Source of the DNA: Actinomycetota bacterium
GTDB taxonomy: Bacteria > Actinomycetota > Actinomycetes > Actinomycetales > Microbacteriaceae
Reading direction: 5' to 3'
NCBI GenBank assembly: GCA_020160915.1
Contig: JAIUPK010000004.1
Location: 186,001-250,000 of the forward strand
DNA: 64,000 nucleotides
Within the stretch, counting starts at the first letter, position 1. The number at the start of each line of letters is the position of its first letter. A program made the translations under genes and the position numbers. Positions 1 to 6,705 of the stretch are shown here, in pieces. The notes below the pieces were generated by a model. The model did not search any database and had not been told where the DNA came from. It saw nothing but the letters and a program-made list of their open reading frames with translations.

Positions 1-1
1 G

Positions 2-1210
2 CTCACTGCGGTAGTTCAGCGCCTTCGACCGGGCACCGGGGAGTCGACGTTCGCCCTCACGGGCGCAGGCTCTGCGATCATCCCGGGCGGTGAGGTCGAC
101 TTCCACCTCGAGCAGGACCCGGCATTCGTCGACCGGGTGCTTGCGGAGACTGCGAACCGCGACGTGGTGAAGGGCACGGCGGTGACGGCCGATCGAGCCG
201 TTCGGTACGTTGCCGTGCCCATCTCGATCGAGGGATCCGACCAGACGGGAGTCTTCGTCTTCGCCGTGGACGTGGATGGGGCCCTGGCCCCGATCAACGA
301 CGCCTTCCGCACGTTCGCGATCGTTGCGGCGGGCGCACTGGCGCTGGTGGCTCTGGTCGGGTGGTTCGTGTCCGGCCGTCTGCTCGCGCCCATCCGGCGG
401 CTGCGCGAGACTGCGGCGCGGATCACTGCGAGCGACGTGAGTGAACGCATCGAGGTGACGGGAACCGATGACGTCTCCGACCTGGCAGTAACCGTCAACG
501 GGATGCTCGACCGACTCGAATCGGCCCTGACCGGCCAACGACAGTTGCTTGACGATGTGGGCCACGAACTCAAGACTCCGATAACGATCGTTCGGGGTCA
601 CCTCGAACTCATGAATGCCGGCTCGCCGACCGACGTGGACGAGACGAAGGTGCTGGCGATCGACGAGCTCGATCGCATGAGCAGTCTCGTGCGCGACATC
701 TCTGACCTAGCCCAGTCCCAGCGACCGATGCGGCTGTCGCTCGAGCCGACCGACATCGCAGCGCTCACCGAGCGCGCGCGGGTCAAGGCAAGCGCACTCT
801 CGCGCACACACCAGTGGAATGTGCGGCAGACGGCGGATGTCACGGCTCGTGTTGATCCCGACCGCCTCACGCAGGCCCTGCTCCAGCTCGCGGCGAACGC
901 TGTGACTCACGCCCCGGACAGCCCCTTGGTCGAGCTGGGGAGCACGGTGCGCGGCGATCGGTTGTATCTCTGGGTGCGCGATGACGGTCCTGGCATCGAC
1001 CCGGAGGTGCAGAAGACGGTCTTCGAACGTTTTCGGCGCGGCGCCGTCGGCCGGGGCAGTTCGGGTTCCGGACTGGGGCTCGCCATCGTCGCCGTGATCG
1101 CTGAAGCGCACGGAGGCATCGCCCGGGTCGATTCCCGGCCCGGTGCCGGCGCGACATTCTTCATCGACATACCGTTCGTGCCCAGTACGTCGGAGGGGGA
1201 ACATCCGTGA
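2..1210 (+). CDS. Sensor histidine kinase (5' end outside window)
   Basis: Membrane sensor kinase that would autophosphorylate on His and pass phosphate to the response regulator encoded next. The frame is open to the first base, so the true start and first membrane segment lie upstream. Visible in order: part of the extracytoplasmic sensor, one hydrophobic segment (about nt 300-370, FAIVAAGALALVALVGW), a HAMP linker, the dimerisation/phosphoacceptor motif GHELKTPI (about nt 558-582), an ATPase domain with LAANAVTHA (N box), DDGPGID (G1) and GSGLGLAI (G2). The stop overlaps the next gene's start in a GTGA, so the two are translationally coupled. The signal sensed cannot be told from the sequence. 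Confidence 0.93.
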   Translation, partial: LTAVVQRLRPGTGESTFALTGAGSAIIPGGEVDFHLEQDPAFVDRVLAETANRDVVKGTAVTADRAVRYVAVPISIEGSDQTGVFVFAVDVDGALAPINDAFRTFAIVAAGALALVALVGWFVSGRLLAPIRRLRETAARITASDVSERIEVTGTDDVSDLAVTVNGMLDRLESALTGQRQLLDDVGHELKTPITIVRGHLELMNAGSPTDVDETKVLAIDELDRMSSLVRDISDLAQSQRPMRLSLEPTDIAALTERARVKASALSRTHQWNVRQTADVTARVDPDRLTQALLQLAANAVTHAPDSPLVELGSTVRGDRLYLWVRDDGPGIDPEVQKTVFERFRRGAVGRGSSGSGLGLAIVAVIAEAHGGIARVDSRPGAGATFFIDIPFVPSTSEGEHP

Positions 1211-1863
1211 GCCGGATACTCATAGCGGAAGACGAAGCACGCATCTCCTCATTCGTGGAGAAGGGGCTGGTGGCGGCAGGGTTCGCGACCACCGTTGTCG
1301 AGAACGGCCTCGACGCCGTCGAGCTCGTTCTGGCCGGGAGTTGTGACTTGCTGGTACTCGACATCGGTCTGCCCGGCATTGACGGCTACGAAGTGATGCG
1401 TCGGCTTCGGGCCGCGGGCGCGTCGCTGCCCGTCATCGTGCTCACCGCGCGCACCTCCGCCGAGGACACCCTCGCCAGCCTGGAGGGCGGCGCCAACGAC
1501 TACATGCCCAAACCCTTCCGCTTCGATGAGCTGCTCGCGCGCATTCGCCTTCGGCTTGCGGACGCGACGAAGGGTGTTACCGCGACACTCTCGGTGGCCG
1601 GGCTCGAGCTCGACCTCAGGACGCGTCGCGCGCTGGTGGAGGGGCGGGAAGTCGAACTCTCGGCCAGGGAATTCGCGCTGGCGGAGGAGCTCATGCGCAA
1701 CGCCGATCGAGTGCTCAGCCGCGAGCAATTGCTCAGCAGGGTCTGGGGATACGACTTCGACCCGGGCTCGAACGTCGTCGACGTGTACGTCGGCTACCTG
1801 CGGGCGAAGTTGGGGGCCGCGCACATCGAGACGGTACGCGGAATGGGCTACCGACTGCGGTGA
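1207..1863 (+). CDS. OmpR/PhoB-family response regulator
   Basis: DNA-binding partner of the preceding kinase. The receiver domain (residues 1-115) has the acidic pair EDE near residue 9, phosphoacceptor Asp52 in LDIGLPG, the switch Thr in VLTAR and the conserved Lys in PKPF. The winged-helix domain (about 125-218) ends with the typical VYVGYLRAKLG and VRGMGYRL motifs. The length of 218 aa is normal. The GTG start overlaps the kinase stop by four bases. The next genes run the opposite way and encode two small exported proteins; they are candidate targets only by proximity. Confidence 0.95.
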   Translation: MSRILIAEDEARISSFVEKGLVAAGFATTVVENGLDAVELVLAGSCDLLVLDIGLPGIDGYEVMRRLRAAGASLPVIVLTARTSAEDTLASLEGGANDYMPKPFRFDELLARIRLRLADATKGVTATLSVAGLELDLRTRRALVEGREVELSAREFALAEELMRNADRVLSREQLLSRVWGYDFDPGSNVVDVYVGYLRAKLGAAHIETVRGMGYRLR

Positions 1864-1897
1864 GTCGATAGCCCATTTCGGGGTGCTTCGGGAGGAG

Positions 1898-2347
1898 TCA
1901 GTGATCGCTTCCCGAGCCGCTGTTCTCGGAGCCGTGACCGCTGTTGTCTGTGCTCTCGCTCCCGTCCGAGCCGTGGCCACTGCTGTCGCTGCCGGTGCCG
2001 CTGGTGTCGGAGTCGTTGTCGTCGCTCACGTCGTCTGAGTCTGACCCGTTGTCGTCACCGATGTCGTCCGAGTCGACACCGTCGTCGTCGCCAACATCGT
2101 GGGTCGCGGGATCGTCAACGCCGTTGTCGTCACCGACGTCATGCGTGGCCGGGTCGTCGACGCCGTTGTCGTCACCCAGGTCGTGGGTGGCGGGGTCGTC
2201 GGTGAGAGTCGGTGAGGGCGACGGGCTGGAATCGAACGGGCTTGAATCGATGGATGCCTGGGCGACGGCGACTCCGCCGATGGACAGAACGATGGCGACC
2301 GCCACCGCGCCTGCGGTGATAGCGCCTCGAGTGCTGAATGCTGACAT
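1898..2347 (-). CDS. Secreted Asp-rich protein with three 14-residue tandem repeats
   Basis: No recognised enzyme family. Residues 10-31 form a signal peptide (hydrophobic core AVAVAIVLSIGGVAVA, likely cleavage after AQA). The mature part is about 115 residues, extremely acidic and made of D, S, G, T, P and H. Residues 50-91 are three near-identical 14-residue units of the form DDPATHDVGDDNGV, followed by SDD and SG-rich stretches and a C-terminal His. Such composition suggests an unfolded wall-associated or cation-binding polypeptide; that role is inference. An SD-like GAAGGG lies upstream of the ATG. It follows another small exported protein (2463-2912) on the same strand. Confidence 0.75.
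   Translation of the reverse strand: MSAFSTRGAITAGAVAVAIVLSIGGVAVAQASIDSSPFDSSPSPSPTLTDDPATHDLGDDNGVDDPATHDVGDDNGVDDPATHDVGDDDGVDSDDIGDDNGSDSDDVSDDNDSDTSGTGSDSSGHGSDGSESTDNSGHGSENSGSGSDH
2075..2200 (-). repeat. Three 42-bp in-frame tandem repeats
   Basis: Three consecutive 42-base units encode residues 50-63, 64-77 and 78-91 of the Asp-rich exported protein. The protein units differ at one or two positions. Copy number may vary between strains because units are whole multiples of three. Confidence 0.85.
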
Positions 2348-2462
2348 GTGCGGAAACCCTTCACTGGTGCCGGATCCCCCGGCGGCGGTGTGCGGCGTTG
2401 TGCCGTGATCACAGACTGACGGTCGAAAGTAAGGCAGCTACGAGGGCTGGATGAGACAGTTC

Positions 2463-2912
2463 TTACTTACTTCCGCCGCCGCTGGAACCGGAGTTCGATC
2501 CCGAGCCGCCCGACGACCCCGATCCGTTTGAGCTACCCGAGCCGCCCGACGACCCGGACTCGGACCCACCGCCGTCACTGCCACTGGTTCCGCCGTGATC
2601 ATCCAGAGTCACCGAGATCGGCTCGGGTGCGGCAACCACCTGGGTGTCCGGGCTGGTCGTGTCTGCCGTATCCGAGTCCGCAGCACCGACCCCACCAGCC
2701 TCCAACCCGGGGGCGGCGGAAGATTCGGCCGTTGCCGACACTGGATGCGGTTCGCCGGTGACCTTGACGGCCGGCACCCCTATGGATGACCCCGCCTCAT
2801 CCGCCACGCTCACTCCAGCGATGAGAATGGTGCCGAGTGCGACCGCGACGCCCGCAAGCACAGCGATGACAATCCACCCGAGGGCGGCGCGCAGACGGGA
2901 CGCGATTGTCAT
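2463..2912 (-). CDS. Small membrane-anchored or secreted Gly/Ser-rich protein
   Basis: Unknown function. A short basic N-terminus is followed by a long hydrophobic segment (residues 10-36, WIVIAVLAGVAVALGTILIA), then a variable Ser/Ala/Asp region. A C-terminal tail of roughly 40 residues is almost only Gly and Ser with a few Asn, Glu and Asp, ending in Lys. This looks like an exported anchored polypeptide with a flexible linker-like tail. A CACAAT -10 element ends six bases before the ATG, predicting a leaderless message. It precedes the Asp-rich exported gene on the same strand, 115 bases apart. No catalytic motif was seen. Confidence 0.7.
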   Translation of the reverse strand: MTIASRLRAALGWIVIAVLAGVAVALGTILIAGVSVADEAGSSIGVPAVKVTGEPHPVSATAESSAAPGLEAGGVGAADSDTADTTSPDTQVVAAPEPISVTLDDHGGTSGSDGGGSESGSSGGSGSSNGSGSSGGSGSNSGSSGGGSK

Positions 2913-2918
2913 GACCCC

Positions 2919-2924
2919 ATTGTG
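2919..2924 (-). promoter_or_regulatory. -10 element for gene 2463-2912
   Basis: CACAAT on the minus strand, separated by six bases from the ATG at 2912. It fits the leaderless pattern repeated across the window. Confidence 0.4.
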
Positions 2925-2942
2925 TCGCGACGCTGCGCGACA
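2923..2942. promoter_or_regulatory. Candidate operator, 7-bp inverted repeat
   Basis: TGTCGCG and CGCGACA arms are separated by six bases and lie directly upstream of, and overlapping, the -10 of the small exported gene. A repressor or activator bound here would control that promoter. Which protein binds is unknown. Confidence 0.35.
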
Positions 2943-2972
2943 GGGGATGAGAATCCTCTTAGGCGGAGGAGC

Positions 2973-3674
2973 TCACTCCTGGCCAGCCCGTTTGTATGCC
3001 GGTTCGCCGTACGACGCGGTAACGAGAATCGGGATGTGATCGCTCGAGCCTCGCGCGAGAGTCTCCACCCCTTCGATCGTGAAACCCTGCGAGGTGACGA
3101 AATCGAAGTGCCCGCGGAAGAACTTGTACGCGGTATAGGTGCGCCGGTCGCTCAGGGAGAGGTCGTAGCCGGTCTTCTTGACCCGCTCGCTGAGATTGTC
3201 CTTGAAGAGCGGGTAGTTGTAGTCGCCGACCATGATGATGGGTGCTCCCTCGCCGAGCTGCTGCAGCAGTTCGTGTGCAGCCTTGATCTGGGTGCGTCGC
3301 AGCGAGTTGAGTGCGGTGAGCGGTGCCGCGTGGAAGGAGGCGAGAACAAGCTCGTGGCCGGTCCCTCGGTCGACGAGTCGCGACCCGACGAGTCGCTCCG
3401 GGGTCGGCGAGAAGATCAGATCGTGCAGCGACTTCTTCAGCTCGAACGATTGGCTCGCCGCCTGCTCGTAGCGGTCCTTGCGATAGTAGACGGCGAGGCC
3501 CAGCCGGTTGCTCTTGGTCGCGTCGGCCAGGTGCAGGTTACCGATCTCCGCGGGCAGTTCCGCCGCGAACACCTCCTGGAGGCAGAGAGCGTCGAGATCC
3601 GGCGTCTTCGCGAGTTCGGCAAGTTCGCCGACGGCGCGGTGCTTGCGCAGGTTGTAACTGATGACTCGAATCAC
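2973..3674 (-). CDS. Endonuclease/exonuclease/phosphatase (EEP) family protein
   Basis: Cytoplasmic metal-dependent phosphodiesterase or phosphatase of the EEP fold (DNase I / sphingomyelinase-like), 233 aa. Motifs in order: SYNLRKH near the N-terminus (metal-binding Asn), LCLQEVF (catalytic Glu), SFHAAPL, VGDYNYP (Asp and Asn) and the C-terminal SSDHIPI (Asp-His pair). All EEP hallmarks are present. No signal peptide. Start is the GTG at 3674 that begins MIRVISYNL; upstream sequence in this frame codes for the reverse of the permease and has no family resemblance. Thirty-eight bases separate it from the upstream permease on the same strand. Substrate unknown. Confidence 0.85.
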   Translation of the reverse strand: MIRVISYNLRKHRAVGELAELAKTPDLDALCLQEVFAAELPAEIGNLHLADATKSNRLGLAVYYRKDRYEQAASQSFELKKSLHDLIFSPTPERLVGSRLVDRGTGHELVLASFHAAPLTALNSLRRTQIKAAHELLQQLGEGAPIIMVGDYNYPLFKDNLSERVKKTGYDLSLSDRRTYTAYKFFRGHFDFVTSQGFTIEGVETLARGSSDHIPILVTASYGEPAYKRAGQE

Positions 3675-3712
3675 GGGGTTTCGCGTTCCTCTTCTTTGGC
3701 GAAGTGTCCAGC

Positions 3713-4975
3713 CTACTGCGGGTGGTTCGGTGCCATGGCACGACGGGATAGGAGCCGATACGCGAAACCTGCGACCAGAACGGCGACGCCGACCACGATC
3801 GACAGCGGCGGAAGGGTGATCACGAGTGCGAGGCATCCGGCGATGCCGAAGATCTGGAGTGCACGAGGATAGCGACGCTGCTCGCGGGGCTGGGTGATCG
3901 CCGACGCATTGGCGATCACGTAGTACAGCAGCACCCCGAACGACGAGAAACCGATCGCGCCGCGCAGGTCGACAGTGCCCACGAGCACGATCACGACAAG
4001 GGCGAGCGCGATCTCCGCCCGGTATGGCGCAGAGAATCGCGGATGCACGGCCGCAAGCCACCCGGGAAGATCGCGCTCCCGTGCCATGGCTAGGGTGGTG
4101 CGACCGATGCCCGCGATGAGGGCGAGGAGCGCGCCGAGCGAGGCGGCCGCGGCCCCCACGCGTACCACGGGGGTCGCCCAGTCCCATCCTGCGGCGCCCA
4201 CTGTTGCTGAGAGCGGCGTGGGCGTTCCGGCTACGCCGTCGGGGCCGAGCACCCCGAGCACCACCACCCCGATGACGGCGTAGATGAGCACTGTCGCGCT
4301 CAGAGCCAGGGTTATCGCCAAGGGGATCGTGCGAGCGGGGTCTCGCACCTCCTCCCCCATGGTCGCGATCCGGGCGTAGCCCGCGAACGCGAAGAACAGC
4401 AGTCCCGCCGATTGCAGGATTCCGTACCAACCGCCGGCGACGAGGCTGCCCGTCACGGCCAGTGCCGGCAGACCGGTGGATGCCCCCGCCGCAACCACCA
4501 CCGCGAGCACGACGAGCACGATCACCACGATCACGCGGGTCAGCAGCGCGGTGCGGGTGATGCCGAGGAGGTTCACGGTCGCCAGCGCGACCACCGCTGC
4601 GATCGCCACGGGACGCTCCCAGCCTGCAGGCGCAGCGTAGGCGGCGAAGGTGAGCGCCATCGCCGCGCACGACGCGGTCTTTCCGATGACGAAGCTCCAT
4701 CCGGCGAAGAAGCCCCACCAATGCCCCAAGCGCTCACGGCCGTAGACATAGCTGCCGCCGGACGTGGGATAGACGGCAGCGAGCTGGGCAGACGAGGTCG
4801 CGTTCGCGAAGGCGACGAGAGCCGCCACCGCGAGGCCAACGAGCAGTCCCGATCCGGCCGCCTGCGCGGCGGGAGTGAAGGCGGCGAACACCCCGGCACC
4901 GATCATCGAGCCCAGACCGATGAGCGTGGCATCCGTCAGCCCGAGGCGTCTGGCGAGAGCGGGCCTGATGGACAC
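3713..4975 (-). CDS. APC-superfamily amino acid permease
   Basis: Polytopic inner-membrane transporter, 420 aa with about eleven or twelve hydrophobic segments. The N-terminus has the APC signature: TDATLIGLGSMIGAGVF (unwound TM1 with GSMIGAG), followed by AYPTSGGSYVYGRERLG, typical of basic/neutral amino acid:cation symporters. Substrate cannot be assigned. The GTG start is supported by a TAGGGT -10 element ending six bases before it. It sits divergent from a 51-codon ORF and upstream of the EEP gene, possibly in one unit with it. Confidence 0.9.
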   Translation of the reverse strand: MSIRPALARRLGLTDATLIGLGSMIGAGVFAAFTPAAQAAGSGLLVGLAVAALVAFANATSSAQLAAVYPTSGGSYVYGRERLGHWWGFFAGWSFVIGKTASCAAMALTFAAYAAPAGWERPVAIAAVVALATVNLLGITRTALLTRVIVVIVLVVLAVVVAAGASTGLPALAVTGSLVAGGWYGILQSAGLLFFAFAGYARIATMGEEVRDPARTIPLAITLALSATVLIYAVIGVVVLGVLGPDGVAGTPTPLSATVGAAGWDWATPVVRVGAAAASLGALLALIAGIGRTTLAMARERDLPGWLAAVHPRFSAPYRAEIALALVVIVLVGTVDLRGAIGFSSFGVLLYYVIANASAITQPREQRRYPRALQIFGIAGCLALVITLPPLSIVVGVAVLVAGFAYRLLSRRAMAPNHPQ

Positions 4976-4981
4976 AGCCGC

Positions 4982-4987
4982 ACCCTA
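4982..4987 (-). promoter_or_regulatory. -10 element of the APC permease
   Basis: TAGGGT on the minus strand, six bases before the GTG at 4975; predicts a leaderless transcript. Confidence 0.45.
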
Positions 4988-5051
4988 CCCCTTGCGGGTG
5001 AACGGCATCGGTGGAGTAATCTGAGCAATTCACTTCACTGGGGAGGTCAGA

Positions 5052-5207
5052 ATGAGTGACAGCACTGGGATTGCGGGGCCCGGCGACGCGTTCGACGACG
5101 AGACGCAGCCGCACCACCCGAAGCACCGGCGCGATGATGTGCCTGTCGACGCCGAGCCGTTGCTCAGCGAGTTCGGCGAGAACCCCGACACCTCGGCGAC
5201 CGGCTGA
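5052..5207 (+). CDS. Small hypothetical protein, 51 aa
   Basis: Short acidic/His-containing peptide with no signal peptide, no membrane segment and no known motif. Support for coding comes from a strong Shine-Dalgarno GGGGAGGT eight bases before the ATG, a TAATCT -10-like hexamer further upstream, and the exact fit between the divergent permease promoter and the convergent J-domain gene, whose stop lies two bases beyond this one. Function unknown. Confidence 0.6.
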   Translation: MSDSTGIAGPGDAFDDETQPHHPKHRRDDVPVDAEPLLSEFGENPDTSATG

Positions 5208-5209
5208 AC

Positions 5210-6121
5210 TCAGACGAAGCGGATGCCGCCCACGAGTCGGGTTCGCACGTCAAACAACTCGTTGCCCCCGATCGGCTGGGCACCCGGAAGTCCGTTGCGC
5301 AGGACGCCCGCCAGTACCGACTGACGCACAGCCGCCGCCGCAGCACCGCGCACGCTGCCCAGGAACGCGATCGGTTCGTCAAGGGCGTCATCCGGTAGCA
5401 CGATGATGAGAGCACTGAATCTGACCCGCAATTGGCGGGAGATCACTTTCGCGCGGATAGCCAACTCGTGCATCGGCCGCTCCCCCGCGACTGCCTCACC
5501 GATGAGTTCGTTCTTGCGCACGCGCACGGGTCCCCCGAAGTCCTCGGAGAGCAGTGCGACGAGGCCCGTGGGGCCGAGCACGATGTGATCGATCTTGTCT
5601 TCGGGCGCGCCCGTCGCCACGTCGTGCCACACGGTGTACCCGATTCCCAGCGTGCTCAGGATGCGTGCGGTCGCCTCCTCGGCAAGCGCGTCGGCCAGGG
5701 TGTGGCGGATCTCGCGCGGCGCGGTGCGCAGCAGCGCCGGGTCGTACGGATCACCGAGCGTCACACCGCGACCCACCCACTCGCGCATCTGGGAGAGGAA
5801 GCGCTCGCGGCGCCATCCCCCGGGATGACCGTAGCTGCGCGGCTTGGGCCGGGTATCCTGCCTCGGGCGTGCGGGCTGGGCGGTGAACGTCGGGTTGTCC
5901 CCCCTGACGCCGCGCCCTGCGTCGTATGCCGCGCGCTTCTCCGGGCTGCCGATGCGCTCCCAGGCGAGTTGCACAGCGGTGAACCGCTTCGGGTCGCCGC
6001 CGGTGTCAGGGTGCGTCTCGCGCAACGCCTTGCGGAATGCCTTGCGAAGTTCGTCATCGCTCACGGATGCCGCAACTCCGAGCACCTCGTAGGGACTCAG
6101 CGACAGGGGGCTCTCCGACAC
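5210..6121 (-). CDS. J-domain protein with NERD-like C-terminal region
   Basis: Two-part protein, 303 aa. Residues 8-65 are a J-domain (YEVLG, AFRKALRETHPDTGG with the HPD tripeptide, then AWERIGSPEKRAAYD), which would stimulate an Hsp70. After a basic linker, the C-terminal half (about 140-230) has TARILSTLG, HDVATGAPEDKIDHIVLGPTG and a following beta-strand pattern like NERD nuclease-related domains, but the usual catalytic Lys after the second strand is not evident. The GTG start at 6121 is chosen over the ATG at 6154 because TATCCT ends six bases before it. No signal peptide. Confidence 0.75.
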   Translation of the reverse strand: MSESPLSLSPYEVLGVAASVSDDELRKAFRKALRETHPDTGGDPKRFTAVQLAWERIGSPEKRAAYDAGRGVRGDNPTFTAQPARPRQDTRPKPRSYGHPGGWRRERFLSQMREWVGRGVTLGDPYDPALLRTAPREIRHTLADALAEEATARILSTLGIGYTVWHDVATGAPEDKIDHIVLGPTGLVALLSEDFGGPVRVRKNELIGEAVAGERPMHELAIRAKVISRQLRVRFSALIIVLPDDALDEPIAFLGSVRGAAAAAVRQSVLAGVLRNGLPGAQPIGGNELFDVRTRLVGGIRFV

Positions 6122-6127
6122 CGACTC

Positions 6128-6133
6128 AGGATA
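6128..6133 (-). promoter_or_regulatory. -10 element of the J-domain gene
   Basis: TATCCT on the minus strand, exactly six bases before the GTG at 6121; it fixes that start rather than the upstream ATG. Confidence 0.5.
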
Positions 6134-6162
6134 CCGGCGGCTGGCATCCAGCAAGCTGGGCG

Positions 6163-6168
6163 TAGATT
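6163..6168 (+). promoter_or_regulatory. -10 element of the glutathione peroxidase gene
   Basis: TAGATT followed by six bases and then the GTG at 6175; leaderless transcript predicted. It is back to back with the J-domain promoter. Confidence 0.5.
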
Positions 6169-6174
6169 GGTGAC

Positions 6175-6672
6175 GTGACTACTACTCTCGCCGACATCCC
6201 ACTGACCACCATCAAGGGCGAGGCCACGAGCCTCGGTGCCTACGCGGGCAAGGTGCTTCTCATCGTCAATGTCGCCTCTCGGTGCGGCCTCGCCCCGCAG
6301 TACGAGAAGCTCGAGGCGCTGCAGAAGAGGTACGAGTCGCGCGGGTTCACGGTGCTCGGCTTCCCCAGCAACCAGTTCCTCCAGGAGCTCGGCAAGAACG
6401 AGGCGATCGCCGAGTACTGCTCAGCGACCTGGGGTGTCACCTTCCCGATGTTCGACAAGGTCAAGGTCAACGGCAAGGGCGCACACCCGCTCTACCAGGA
6501 GCTCGTGAAGGCACCCTACGACGGTAGCTCCACGGACAAGGGCGGCAAGATCAAGTGGAACTTCGAGAAGTTCGTCATCACCCCGTCGGGTGAGGTTCAC
6601 CGCTTCCTGCCGAACACGGAGCCGGATGACCCGGCCATCGTCTCGGTGATCGAGTCGGCACTGCCCGTCTGA
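6175..6672 (+). CDS. Glutathione peroxidase-family thiol peroxidase (BtuE-like)
   Basis: Cytoplasmic peroxide-reducing enzyme, 165 aa, which in bacteria of this type normally uses thioredoxin. Peroxidatic Cys37 in NVASRCG, Gln67 in NQF, and Trp128-Asn129 in KWNFEKF complete the catalytic tetrad. Cys82 in AEYC sits where the resolving Cys is found in E. coli BtuE. The family's frequent FPCNQF Cys is Ser here (FPSNQF), so the enzyme has two rather than three conserved Cys. The length and the WGVTFPMF motif match BtuE. Start GTG set by the leaderless -10. Confidence 0.92.
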   Translation: MTTTLADIPLTTIKGEATSLGAYAGKVLLIVNVASRCGLAPQYEKLEALQKRYESRGFTVLGFPSNQFLQELGKNEAIAEYCSATWGVTFPMFDKVKVNGKGAHPLYQELVKAPYDGSSTDKGGKIKWNFEKFVITPSGEVHRFLPNTEPDDPAIVSVIESALPV

Positions 6673-6705
6673 GCCGCGGAGCTCCTGCAACAGCGGCGAG
6701 CGGAC

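Noticed and set aside
3675-4721. A long N-terminal extension of the EEP-family gene
   Set aside because: It reads the permease gene in another frame and has no conserved residues; the EEP fold begins at the GTG 3674.
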